The notes under the pieces are model-generated. The model saw only the letters and a program-made list of their open reading frames with translations, was not told where the DNA came from and did not search any database. This document shows positions 27,473 through 36,288 of a stretch of DNA of 64,000 nucleotides, piece after piece; position 1 is the stretch's first letter, and each line of letters begins with the position of its first letter. The stretch is from the NCBI RefSeq assembly GCF_008329945.1, contig NZ_CP035807.1, positions 1,922,001-1,986,000 of the forward strand, in the 5' to 3' direction. The translations under genes and the position numbers were made by a program. Source of the stretch: Thiospirochaeta perfilievii. Its GTDB lineage: Bacteria > Spirochaetota > Spirochaetia > DSM-2461.

Positions 27473-28825
27473 TTACTGTCTTTCGTAAGAAGATAAAAGG
27501 TTTAATTCTTTTCTATACTTAGAAACAGTTCTTCTTGCGAGGTTTATACCCCTCTCCTTAAGTATATTAGATATTTGCTGATCTGACAGTTTTTTTTCAG
27601 ATTTATTTTCAATAATTATATTTTTTACTATTTCCTTAACACTTTCCTTAGAGTGATCCCTTCCAGATTGGGAACTTACTATAGCATTAGAGAAAAAGTA
27701 TTTAAGATTATAAATACCCCAATCTGTTTGAATATACTTATCACTTGATATTCTAGATATTGTACTCTCGGATAATTCAGTTTCAAGTGCAATCTCTTTT
27801 CTTGTTAATGGTTTAATATTTCCAGGTCCAAAAAGAAAAAACTCTTTTTGATTTTTTACGATAGAATTTATTGTTTTTAAAAGAGTTGAGTTTCTCATAT
27901 TTATAGCTTGTATAAAACTATTAGCACTATTAATGCTTTTTTTTGCAAATCTGTTTACATCTTTATTATCTGTTTCTTTATACTCTTCAAACTCTTTGTT
28001 TATTGTTAAAGATGGTATATTTTCCTCTTTTAAATATACATTAATGCTTTTCCCTTCCTTTGTTACATGGGCTTCAGGGATTATATAGTTAGAGTAGCCA
28101 GTTGTAAATTCAGCTGTAGGATGGGGGTTTAAAGTTTTTAAGTAATCATAAATGTCCTCGATATCCTCTATAGAGAGGTCATATTTTTCCATGATTAACT
28201 TTTTTTTACCTTTGGTTATAAGGTCCATACTCTCACTTAATATTTCAATTGTACCATATGGGTACCGACCTAAAATCTTAGCCTGTACAATTAGGGATTC
28301 GTATATATCATTTACACAAACACCTATTGGGTCTAATTGGTGAATTATGTCGATTACTTTATTTACAATTTTCATTTGTGAGTCTAAAAATAGATCATCA
28401 ATTTTTGTTATATGAAAGCCGTTAGAGTCTAGGTTGTTTATTAACAACTCTCCTATTAGAGTCTCTTCCTCTGTTAACTTACATAGGCGCAACTGATTTA
28501 TTAGGTGGTCAATTAAGCTCTCTTTATTTGTTTGGGTTCCTTCAATAAACTCACTAACAGACTTGTCTGAGTTGGAATGGGTATAACCTGGATCAGAATC
28601 TTCTTCTAAATAGTTTATATCTGCACCATCAAGGTCTTTAGTCTGTAAATTGTCAGGAGTATCATCCCTTTCTACTAACTCTAGGGCAGGATTTGCTTCA
28701 ATCTCAGCACTTATAGCTGCTTGTAAATCTAGTAGTGGTAAAGCCATAAGTTTTACAGTTTGTAACATTTGTGGACTGAGCTTTTGAGATTGTGTCTGTA
28801 TTAGTGATGGTCCCTGATGTAGCAA
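27473..28825 (-). CDS. rpoN: RNA polymerase sigma-54 factor
   Basis: A 450-residue protein with all three RpoN regions. The Gln-rich activator-interaction segment is QTQSQKLSPQMLQTVKLMALPLLDLQ, followed by an acidic region, the core-binding domain (LDPIGVCVNDIYESLIVQA), and an HTH (KEIALETELSESTISRISSDKY). The RpoN box ARRTVSKYR is near the C-terminus. The start appears to be TTG at 28825, six to seven bases after a GAGGT ribosome site. It recognises -24/-12 promoters and needs an AAA+ activator, for which the NtrC-like gene at 22741 is the local candidate. Confidence 0.97.
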   Translation of the reverse strand: MLHQGPSLIQTQSQKLSPQMLQTVKLMALPLLDLQAAISAEIEANPALELVERDDTPDNLQTKDLDGADINYLEEDSDPGYTHSNSDKSVSEFIEGTQTNKESLIDHLINQLRLCKLTEEETLIGELLINNLDSNGFHITKIDDLFLDSQMKIVNKVIDIIHQLDPIGVCVNDIYESLIVQAKILGRYPYGTIEILSESMDLITKGKKKLIMEKYDLSIEDIEDIYDYLKTLNPHPTAEFTTGYSNYIIPEAHVTKEGKSINVYLKEENIPSLTINKEFEEYKETDNKDVNRFAKKSINSANSFIQAINMRNSTLLKTINSIVKNQKEFFLFGPGNIKPLTRKEIALETELSESTISRISSDKYIQTDWGIYNLKYFFSNAIVSSQSGRDHSKESVKEIVKNIIIENKSEKKLSDQQISNILKERGINLARRTVSKYRKELNLLSSYERQ

Positions 28826-28856
28826 TTTTATACCTCTAAATATCCTATGAATATTA

Positions 28857-29648
28857 TTACATAGAAAATGAATTTCCTAAATAGATATTTCGAGCTAATT
28901 CACTATTAAGAAGTTCATCCTTTGAGCCACTTATTAAAACTTCTCCAAGGTTCATTATGTATGATCTATCTGTTATCTCTAGAGTATCTCTAACGTTGTG
29001 GTCGGTAATTAGTATTCCAATACCTCTTTTTGAAAGATCTTTAATAATCTGTTTAATCTCTTGTACTGCTATAGGATCTATACCAGCAAATGGTTCATCT
29101 AATAATAGAAACTTAGGATCAATAGCCAGGGAGCGGGCTATCTCTGTTCTTCTACGTTCTCCTCCAGATAGTGTATAAGCTTGCTGTTTTCTTACCTTAT
29201 TAAGTCCCAAGTCATCAATTAAGTTATTAAGGATTTCCATTTTCTTTGACTTTGATATATCATTTCTTGTTTCTAAAATTCCTAAAATATTATGCTCAAC
29301 ACTTAACTTTCTAAAAACTGATGCCTCCTGAGGAAGGTATGAAACACCTATCTGTGCTCTCTTATACATAGGTAATTTTGTTATGTTGTGATCATTTATG
29401 TAGACTCTCCCATTTGTAGGGTGAATAAAGCCAGCTATCATGTAGAAACTTGTTGTTTTTCCAGCTCCATTTGGGCCTAGCAATCCAACTATTTCCCCTG
29501 ATTTCATAGAAAAACTAATATCCCTTACAGCATGTGTCTTCCCGTATCTCTTTTCTAAACCTTCTACACTTAGTCTAGCCTCTCCAGATAGATGGGAAAC
29601 ACTATCCTTTTCTCTATTCTTTTTAAAAAAATCGAAATTAATCTTCAT
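28857..29648 (-). CDS. lptB: Lipopolysaccharide/lipid export ABC transporter ATP-binding protein LptB
   Basis: A 263-residue ABC ATPase. The Walker A is LLGPNGAGKTTSFYMIAGF, the Q-loop lies in YLPQEASVFRKLSVEHN, the signature is LSGGERRRTEIARSLA and Walker B is FLLLDEPFAGIDP. These sequences match LptB closely. About 28 extra residues precede the usual start. It overlaps lptA by 11 bases. It would power LptFG, not in this window, to extract a lipid from the inner membrane. Whether the cargo is LPS or another glycolipid cannot be told. Confidence 0.93.
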   Translation of the reverse strand: MKINFDFFKKNREKDSVSHLSGEARLSVEGLEKRYGKTHAVRDISFSMKSGEIVGLLGPNGAGKTTSFYMIAGFIHPTNGRVYINDHNITKLPMYKRAQIGVSYLPQEASVFRKLSVEHNILGILETRNDISKSKKMEILNNLIDDLGLNKVRKQQAYTLSGGERRRTEIARSLAIDPKFLLLDEPFAGIDPIAVQEIKQIIKDLSKRGIGILITDHNVRDTLEITDRSYIMNLGEVLISGSKDELLNSELARNIYLGNSFSM

Positions 29649-30267
29649 CTTTTTCCTCTGAAATATTTCCCTTAACCTTACCTTCCATAATTATATCGTT
29701 TGTATCTAGGTTTATAGTTATTTTACTAGCTCTAAAAACATCATCACCTTTGAATACCACAGGATCTCCTGTTAATACTAATCTGTTTATTTCACTGTTA
29801 TACTCTGCAAACTCGCTACGACAAACAAGATCTTCGTTAATAATTCTAACTTTTATTTGTATAAGGGTTATAGATGTTTTTTCAAAGGATTTTATATATT
29901 CTCCCTTAATTATCATCTCATTATCTATATCTTTCATAATAGCATTACCTGTTACGGTTGCTTCTTTTTTTTCATTATCGTAAAGCAGTTTCTCACTATT
30001 TATGTAGAAGTTCTCTTTGATATTATGAATTAGAACACTGCCAGTACAACTAGCGAATCTATAATCCTCTCCATATAACTCTATTCTATCTGAATTTATA
30101 TTAAGGGTATCAGTTTTAATATATGCATTACCAATAAGAGTACTTCTTTTATTATGTTCAGCAAATGAGGATTCAGACTGATCACAGCCAAATATAAGAG
30201 CTTCTGAGGAGTTTATGTTACTAATGCAGTATATTAGCATAAATAGGTAAAATAGACCTCTTTTCAT
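29638..30267 (-). CDS. LptA/OstA-like periplasmic lipid transport protein
   Basis: A 209-residue protein with a signal peptide (MKRGLFYLFMLIYCISNINSSEA) and repeated beta-jellyroll strands of the OstA type, such as LNINSDRIELYGEDYRFASCTGSVLI and NFYINSEKLLYDNEKKEATVTGNAIM. It would form the periplasmic bridge for lipid movement to the outer membrane. Its start overlaps the lptC stop by 4 bases and its end overlaps lptB. Sequence is divergent from proteobacterial LptA, so position supports the call as much as sequence. Confidence 0.82.
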   Translation of the reverse strand: MKRGLFYLFMLIYCISNINSSEALIFGCDQSESSFAEHNKRSTLIGNAYIKTDTLNINSDRIELYGEDYRFASCTGSVLIHNIKENFYINSEKLLYDNEKKEATVTGNAIMKDIDNEMIIKGEYIKSFEKTSITLIQIKVRIINEDLVCRSEFAEYNSEINRLVLTGDPVVFKGDDVFRASKITINLDTNDIIMEGKVKGNISEEKDED

Positions 30268-30818
30268 GGAGTTACTCCTCTTACACTCTTCTTAAATGAA
30301 AATGTACTATTTTTAAGGTTTGCAGTGAAGCCTTCACCTTCTATTTTAGATCCATCATCCTTATTAATATATATTTTAGAGTCAATATCACTGCTTATTA
30401 TTTTAGATTCACTATTCCAGAATAGAGACTCTCCTGTAATTTCAATCTCATCTTTTTGTGAGTAAAATTTTAAATTACCCTTTAAAACAGCATCTTCTGA
30501 ATCATTATAATACTCAACTTTATCTGCACTCCCCTTGGTTGAAATACTGTTTTTTGTAGAATTGAATTCGGTAAACTTTACATCAAACATTACCGTTTTA
30601 TTCTCTCTATTATATATCTCTGCTAGGGAGGATGTTACCTGGGTATATGGTTTATTATTTTTAATTTGAACTAGGTTAAAATTCCTCATTTGAGAGTCTG
30701 GAATTGCTGTAGATTTTTCAATATTACTATTTTGATCATTATAATCAATTGTACAACCTGCAAGTAGCATGCAGGTTGTAAAGATTAAAAAAGATATTTT
30801 ACTTGATTTTTTTACCAT
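30264..30818 (-). CDS. LptC-like lipoprotein
   Basis: A 184-residue protein with a lipoprotein signal (LIFTTCMLLAGC, Cys22). The rest is beta-rich with OstA/LptC-like strands: SLAEIYNRENKTVMFDVKFTEF, ADKVEYYNDSEDAVLKGNLKFYS, ESLFWNSESKIISSD. Unlike E. coli LptC, which keeps a membrane helix, this copy is predicted to be lipid-anchored. It overlaps the 3' end of pyrG by 20 bases and lptA by 4. Confidence 0.78.
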   Translation of the reverse strand: MVKKSSKISFLIFTTCMLLAGCTIDYNDQNSNIEKSTAIPDSQMRNFNLVQIKNNKPYTQVTSSLAEIYNRENKTVMFDVKFTEFNSTKNSISTKGSADKVEYYNDSEDAVLKGNLKFYSQKDEIEITGESLFWNSESKIISSDIDSKIYINKDDGSKIEGEGFTANLKNSTFSFKKSVRGVTP

Positions 30819-32411
30819 GCCGTAAACTTTCTTCTATAAATTTTTTGAATAGAGAACCAGCTTTTATTGGCTGTGAAGTGAATTCTGGGTGTGCTTGAAC
30901 ACCTACACCCCATGGATGATTAGGCCATTCAACAGACTCTACAAGATTACCATCAGAAGTTACTCCGCTTAATATTAAACCGGACTTTTCTAAACTCTCT
31001 TTATACTCATTAGAAACTTCAAGTCTATGTCTATGTCTCTCCCATATACTTAATTTCCCATAAGCTTCTGCAATCTTTGTATTTGGTTTTAGAACCGACT
31101 CACTTAAACCTAATCGCATTGTACCGCCGTAATCAGTTACATCAACTTGATCTTCAAGTAAAGCAATTACGTTAGTATTTCCTTCAGGTCTAAACTCTGC
31201 ACTATCAGCATCTTGTAGTTTTAGAATATTACGAGCCCACTCTATTACTTGCACTTGCATTCCTAAACAAATTCCAAGAAATGGTATATTGTTCTCCCTT
31301 GCAAACTGAGTCGCAAGGATCATACCTAAAACACCTCGTTCTCCAAAACCTCCAGGAACAATAATACCGTCTACACTACCTAGAACCTTAGAGATATCCT
31401 TCTCTTTTTCTAGATTTTCTGAATCTATTTTTATAATGTTGACCTTGGCATGATTAAATATACCACCATGAACAAGAGCTTCATCAACTGACTTATATGC
31501 ATCTGACAATTCAATATATTTACCAACAAATGCAATATTTGCTGTAACTTTAGCTCCCTCGTAAGAAGTTCTAACTTTTTTCCACTCTTTAAGGTTTGGA
31601 CTCTTTGTTTCAAGTTGTAATTTTTTACATACAACCTCATCTAAACCCTGTTGACTATAAATCTCAGGGATAGCATAAAGAGTTGAGTCAATATTGTGAG
31701 CAGAAATAACTGCATCATAATCAATATTAGTAAACTGTGAAATTTTCTTTTTCATATCAGCAGGTACAGGTTCATCAGCTCTACAAAGAAGAACATCTGG
31801 TTGAATACCTATCTCTCTCATTGACTTAACTGAGTGCTGAGTAGGTTTTGTTTTAGCCTCTCCACCTGAAACAGTTGGAATTAAAGTTAAGTGAACAGAT
31901 AGAGCGTTATTGTGACCAAGGTCATGAATAAGCTGTCTAACTGCTTCTAGATATGGTATAGACTCAATATCCCCAACTGTTCCACCAATTTCAACTATAG
32001 TTACATCAACTTCTGGATTATTTCCAATAGCTCTAATTCTTCTTTTTATTTCATCTGTAATATGTGGTACAACTTGAACACATTTACCTAGATATCGACC
32101 TTCACGTTCTTTTTTATAACAGCTTCATATATTTGACCTGTTGTAATTGAGTGCTCTTTACTAAGGGGAGATGAAGTAAATCTTGCATAATTTCCTAAAT
32201 CAAGATCTGTTTCTGCACCATCGTCTGTAACATAAACCTCTCCGTGTTGGTATGGACTCATTGTACCTGCGTCAACATTAATATAAGGGTCTACTTTTAT
32301 CATACGAACTTTTAGACTTCTGCTTTCTAAAATACTACCTAATGAGGACGCGGCTATTCCTTTTCCTAAACTGGAGCAAACACCACCTGTAACAAAAATA
32401 TATTTCTTCAT
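30799..32411 (-). CDS. pyrG: CTP synthase, one frameshift at an A-AAA-AAG heptamer
   Basis: The N-terminal part (32411-32088) has the synthase P-loop [21 protein letters not shown] and [19 protein letters not shown]. It stops after 107 residues at a run of six A (32110-32115). In the -1 frame coding continues without a stop ([31 protein letters not shown]) into the long downstream frame, with the glutaminase motif GICLGMQ (nucleophile Cys) and the C-terminal HPEF. One added A gives a 537-residue enzyme of normal length. The gene is normally essential, so the break must be an assembly error or be bypassed by slippage. It is the first gene of the lpt-rpoN array. Confidence 0.93.
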
Positions 32412-32561
32412 GTAGTGGAATTATTATTTTATTGGATAAAATTGTCAATTGTTTAACACTTTAAAAGTAAATCTCTATGAAAAAAGATTCATAATTTTTA
32501 AAAAAAACTAGCATTTTTTAAGTAACTATATAATAGTATAATAAGGTGGAAATTATATAAT

Positions 32562-33374
32562 ATGTCAGTTTTAACAGATATCGAGTTTGGAAAATTCAAA
32601 GATCTCATATATAAGGCTAGTGGTATTCATTTTACAGAATCCAATAGAACTATACTTGAAAGTCGTATTAGAGAGAAATTAAGAAAATCTTCCTTTGAAA
32701 ATGTTAATGAGTTTTATGACTTAATTAATAGGGATGAAGGAGAGCTAAAACTATTTCTTGACTCTATTACAACAAATTTAACTCGTTTTTTTAGAAATAA
32801 TGCTCATTATAGTGCATTTGAACACCATGTGATTCCTGACTTAATAGAATATAAGAGAAAAACAGGAAATAAGGTTATTAGGTGTTGGAGTGCTGGTTGT
32901 TCAACAGGTGAAGAACCTTATACCAACGCTATGGTACTAAAGGAGTTTTTACCTCCTGATTTTAAAATTGAAGTAGTTGCATCAGATCTGAGCTTAAAAT
33001 CATTAATGACAGCTCAAGAGGGTTTTTACTCAGATTTAAAAGTAAAAGGAATTCCCCCTGAGTACTTAGCTAAATATTTTATTAAGGCTACCGGTGGTTA
33101 CAAAGTAAAGGATGAGATAAAAAAGTTAATAGCATTTGATTATCATAATCTTAAGTTTGATAGTGGTAAAAGAAATCTTGATATTGTATTTTGTCGAAAT
33201 GTTTTAATATATTTTGATGAAGCAGCACAAAAAAATGTAATAGATCGTTTTTGGGATGCTATGAGCAACCACTCCTATCTCTTTATTGGTCATTCCGAAT
33301 CTCTTTTTGGGATGAAGACCTCTTTTGAGTTTATACGGACTGAGTGGGCATGTTTATATGGCAAAAACTTGTAA
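32562..33374 (+). CDS. cheR: Chemotaxis protein methyltransferase CheR
   Basis: A 270-residue protein. The N-terminal helical domain reads LTDIEFGKFKDLIYKASGIHF with LRKSSFENVNEFYDLI. The SAM-binding domain has RCWSAGCSTGEEPYT, VVASDLS and DIVFCRNVLIYFD. The length and motifs are typical. It methylates glutamates on chemoreceptors. An AAGGTGGA ribosome site precedes the ATG. It is followed after 10 bases by cheB, forming an adaptation pair. No other chemotaxis genes are in the window. Confidence 0.96.
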   Translation: MSVLTDIEFGKFKDLIYKASGIHFTESNRTILESRIREKLRKSSFENVNEFYDLINRDEGELKLFLDSITTNLTRFFRNNAHYSAFEHHVIPDLIEYKRKTGNKVIRCWSAGCSTGEEPYTNAMVLKEFLPPDFKIEVVASDLSLKSLMTAQEGFYSDLKVKGIPPEYLAKYFIKATGGYKVKDEIKKLIAFDYHNLKFDSGKRNLDIVFCRNVLIYFDEAAQKNVIDRFWDAMSNHSYLFIGHSESLFGMKTSFEFIRTEWACLYGKNL

Positions 33375-33384
33375 GGATAAGTAG

Positions 33385-34506
33385 ATGAATAAGATTTCTG
33401 TAATGGTTGTTGATGACTCAGTTTTAATGAGAAAGCTCATTGGGAAAATATTGGAGGATGATCTTGATATAGAAGTTGTAGCAAAGGCGATGAATGGAAA
33501 ATTTGCTCTATCCAAAATGAAAACCCATGAGCCAGACATAATAATATTAGATTTAGAAATGCCAGAAATGGATGGAATAACATTTTTAAAAGAGAAACAT
33601 AAGTTAAATAATAATATTCCTGTTATCATTTTGTCCTCAATAGCGACTAAGGGTGCGGCTATAACAATGGAAGCGTTAAGTTTAGGAGCTTCTGATTTTG
33701 TTACTAAGCCTTCTGGATCAGTCTCTTTAGATATATCGGATATTGGGGAAAAGCTAAAATCTTTAGTAAAGGCATATGGTCGTGACTACGTTAGAAGGCA
33801 TAAAACGACTAGGGCAACAGCTGTAGAGAATATTAGACCTTCATTTAGTTCGAGTAGTGAGCCAAAGGCAAGTATTTCTACTAGTAGTGATGATTGGGAA
33901 AAAATTACTCCAATCTCAAAGCCCGGTAAGTTTGAGTTGTTGGCGATAGGAATTTCAACTGGGGGACCAAATGCTTTACGTAAAGTTTTTGCAATGATAC
34001 CAGAAGACTTTCCTCTTCCTATAGTTGTTGTTCAGCATATGCCTGCAGGTTTTACAAAAGAGTTTGCAAAGGGTTTAGATCGAATATCTTCTTTAGAGGT
34101 TAAAGAGGCTGAAGATGGAGATTTAATTAAAAAAGGTAGAATTCTAATAGCACCTGGTGACAGACATATTAAAGTTGAAAAGAAGTCTCTTGGTGGAGTA
34201 ATTCGCTTAGATGACTCAGCTCTTGTTAGTGGTCATAAACCCTCAGCGGATGTTCTTTTTGAATCAGTTGCAGCAAATTATGGCAAAAATGCTATTGCTG
34301 TAATTATGACTGGAATGGGTAAGGATGGAGCAAAAAAAATTGGTGAGGTTTATAGAGCTGGAGGCTACACTTTAGGGCAAAATCAAGAGTCTTGTGTTGT
34401 ATATGGTATGCCCAAAGTTGCCTTTGAGCATGGTTATATTCATGAGCAATTTTCTCTTATAGACCTGCCTAGTAAACTAGAAGCTTTAGTTACAAGCGGT
34501 GCATGA
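33385..34506 (+). CDS. cheB: Chemotaxis protein-glutamate methylesterase CheB
   Basis: A 373-residue protein. The receiver carries Asp56 (IIILDLEMPEMDG) and a TKPSG lysine. A Ser-rich linker follows (FSSSSEPKASISTSSDD), then the methylesterase domain with the triad Ser191 (GISTGGPNALR), His218 (QHMPAGF) and Asp314 (TGMGKDG). It removes methyl groups, opposing the neighbouring CheR. Its 3' end overlaps the convergent RseC-like gene by 21 bases. Confidence 0.96.
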   Translation: MNKISVMVVDDSVLMRKLIGKILEDDLDIEVVAKAMNGKFALSKMKTHEPDIIILDLEMPEMDGITFLKEKHKLNNNIPVIILSSIATKGAAITMEALSLGASDFVTKPSGSVSLDISDIGEKLKSLVKAYGRDYVRRHKTTRATAVENIRPSFSSSSEPKASISTSSDDWEKITPISKPGKFELLAIGISTGGPNALRKVFAMIPEDFPLPIVVVQHMPAGFTKEFAKGLDRISSLEVKEAEDGDLIKKGRILIAPGDRHIKVEKKSLGGVIRLDDSALVSGHKPSADVLFESVAANYGKNAIAVIMTGMGKDGAKKIGEVYRAGGYTLGQNQESCVVYGMPKVAFEHGYIHEQFSLIDLPSKLEALVTSGA

Positions 34507-34953
34507 TCCACAATCTTTGCATTCGCTTTGAATAACTTTTAAGTTATCTTTAGTTATTTTCTTTGTAATTACAGGTAAGGTCTCTTTTATGCCTATCTTT
34601 TTTAATAGTTTATTAAAAGAAAAACTAGCGAGCATTAATGATATAGAAATAAGAGAGATTAATTTCTCAGACTCTAGACCTATAAGTTTTAAAATACCAA
34701 AGGAGAGAAGAAATGTTATTAGCGGCAATATTAATATTGTAAAACTAGCAACAATAGTCTTTCCTTCTGGTATATAATACTCTACAGCTTCCCCTTCTAA
34801 TAGATTTAAATTTTCTGGGTTTAAACTTTGAAACTCTTGGTTCTTAATCTTCCAAAAATCCCTTTCAGTCTTCTCTTTTTTATCATAATCTTTTATATGA
34901 ACTAAAAAAAAATTGTTACCTTCTACTCTATTAACTATTGCTATATTATGCAT
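34486..34953 (-). CDS. RseC/SoxR-reducing-like membrane protein with C-terminal cysteine cluster
   Basis: A 155-residue protein with an N-terminal beta domain (IAIVNRVEGNNFFLVHI), two membrane segments (ASFTILILPLITFLLSFGIL and EKLISLISISLMLASFSF), and a C-terminal tail ending CKDCGSCTACN. RseC-type proteins have the same beta domain plus two membrane helices, but usually carry their cysteines near the N-terminus. Here four cysteines sit at the end, suiting an iron-sulfur or zinc site. RseC partners with Rnf-type or SoxR-reducing electron transfer. That link here is an inference. Confidence 0.6.
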   Translation of the reverse strand: MHNIAIVNRVEGNNFFLVHIKDYDKKEKTERDFWKIKNQEFQSLNPENLNLLEGEAVEYYIPEGKTIVASFTILILPLITFLLSFGILKLIGLESEKLISLISISLMLASFSFNKLLKKIGIKETLPVITKKITKDNLKVIQSECKDCGSCTACN

Positions 34954-35749
34954 TTTCTTCCCTTTTTATTGGTAGTCTAACCAACTCATTTGATATAGGT
35001 TCATTCTTATCATTAAAGGTAATGATCACACCCTGTAACTCAAGGTCTTTATTAATATCCTTTGATCTTTTAGGTATTCCTGTTATTAGTTTTTCTATCT
35101 CTATATCCCCAGAAAGTCCACCAGGAGCTGTAGAACTACCCGTCCTTCCTGTGTCAGTTATATAAGCTGTCTTTTTGTCTGATACCTTAACATCAGAGGT
35201 AATTGATTTAGACCCAGAACCTATTAAGGCTTGGCACTTACCATCTACAATGTGATACATTAGCTGCTTTTCTGCAGTAGTTTTTGAGTGAAAATTAATA
35301 ATAACTATGTCACTCATTGATTTAACTTTTTCTATTAAACTCTCAACATAGGTAAATGGATTACTAGGATGGTTCCTGTTTATGCCTGATGGTCCTAGCA
35401 GGTTTATCACTCCAATTTTTTTATCATTGAATTTATATATACCCCAACCTTTTCCTGGAGTTTTAGGAGTATAGTTAGCAGGTCGTAATACAAAAGATGT
35501 CTTTGGAAGGAAATCTACAAGGTCTTTTTTGAAAAAGGTATAATCTCCTCCTGTTAATACGTCTACACCTGCATTCTTAAGGGCAATAGCATGGTTTTTA
35601 CCCATTCCAAAGCCACCTGTGGCCCCATTTGCATTTGCAATAACAAACTCAATACCGTGTTTCTCTTTAAGTTGTTTTATGCCTTTTCTAACAGCATAAA
35701 CACCAAATTTACCTACGATTTCACCGATAAATAATATTTTATAGCTCAT
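34946..35749 (-). CDS. YmdB/TIGR00282-like metallophosphoesterase homologue with a degenerate metal site
   Basis: A 267-residue protein aligned by eye with B. subtilis YmdB over its whole length: LFIGEIVG, VLTGGDYTF, LRPANYTPKTPGKGWGIY, VIINFHSKTTAEKQ, AYITDTGRTGS. Most metal ligands of YmdB are changed. Asp8 becomes Glu10, the NGEN segment becomes NANG (39-42), Asn67-His68 becomes Asp69-Tyr70, and His175/His177 become Gly179/Lys181. Only His154 (of H150) remains. It is therefore unlikely to cleave cyclic nucleotides like YmdB and may be structural or regulatory. It overlaps the RseC-like gene by 8 bases and extends about 50 residues past the usual end. Confidence 0.8.
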   Translation of the reverse strand: MSYKILFIGEIVGKFGVYAVRKGIKQLKEKHGIEFVIANANGATGGFGMGKNHAIALKNAGVDVLTGGDYTFFKKDLVDFLPKTSFVLRPANYTPKTPGKGWGIYKFNDKKIGVINLLGPSGINRNHPSNPFTYVESLIEKVKSMSDIVIINFHSKTTAEKQLMYHIVDGKCQALIGSGSKSITSDVKVSDKKTAYITDTGRTGSSTAPGGLSGDIEIEKLITGIPKRSKDINKDLELQGVIITFNDKNEPISNELVRLPIKREENA

Positions 35750-35832
35750 TAAATATAGAATATGTTATTATATCCTTTTTGAATAGAGGAAATTATGTTA
35801 ATGATATAATATAGTTATAATGAGGAATTAAT

Positions 35833-36288
35833 ATGAAGGAAAAGAAAAATTTTGATTTTAATAAACTAGTTGATGGTGTTATTGATACAGCAAAAAGTAT
35901 TACTGAGACGGTAATTGAAAAGAGTGGAAATTTTGCAAAAGATTCAGGAATAAAAGATCTTAAGGATTATTATCCCTTTTATTCATGGCCTCCATTAAAT
36001 CTATATACCTGCGATGATAACTCCTTAATATACGAATTTGGTCTTCCTGGGTTTGTAAAAGATGATATTTCAATACTCTTTGAAGATGACTATATGATTT
36101 TTTCTGCAACGTTATCACACATCTATAGTACAGGGGATGAGACCCGGTCTTTTAAATCTAAGTTAAAACTAGGTGATATTAAGCCTCAAAAGTACTACCT
36201 ACCTGATGATGTGTATGATAGAAAAAACTTTTCTATGAGTATGAAAAATGGCCTTTTAAGATTGGTTTTTAAAGCAATAGAGAGATGA
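35833..36288 (+). CDS. Hsp20/alpha-crystallin-like small heat-shock protein
   Basis: A 151-residue protein with an N-terminal amphipathic segment (LVDGVIDTAKSITETVIEKS) and an alpha-crystallin domain. That domain reads LNLYTCDDNSLIYEFGLPGF, KDDISILFEDDYMIFSA, and the late signature SMKNGLLRLVF. The C-terminal IxI motif seen in many small heat-shock proteins is absent. It probably binds unfolding proteins in the cytoplasm. A GAGGAATT ribosome site precedes the ATG, with two overlapping TATAAT-like boxes upstream but no convincing -35. The 3' end overlaps ispF by 20 bases. Confidence 0.8.
   Translation: MKEKKNFDFNKLVDGVIDTAKSITETVIEKSGNFAKDSGIKDLKDYYPFYSWPPLNLYTCDDNSLIYEFGLPGFVKDDISILFEDDYMIFSATLSHIYSTGDETRSFKSKLKLGDIKPQKYYLPDDVYDRKNFSMSMKNGLLRLVFKAIER

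Noticed and set aside
32529-32534. TATAAT before cheR as a promoter
   Set aside because: No -35 at the right distance, and similar boxes are frequent in this AT-rich sequence.
35805-35821. Two TATAAT boxes before hsp20 as tandem promoters
   Set aside because: No convincing -35 for either and no CIRCE or heat-shock operator was seen.
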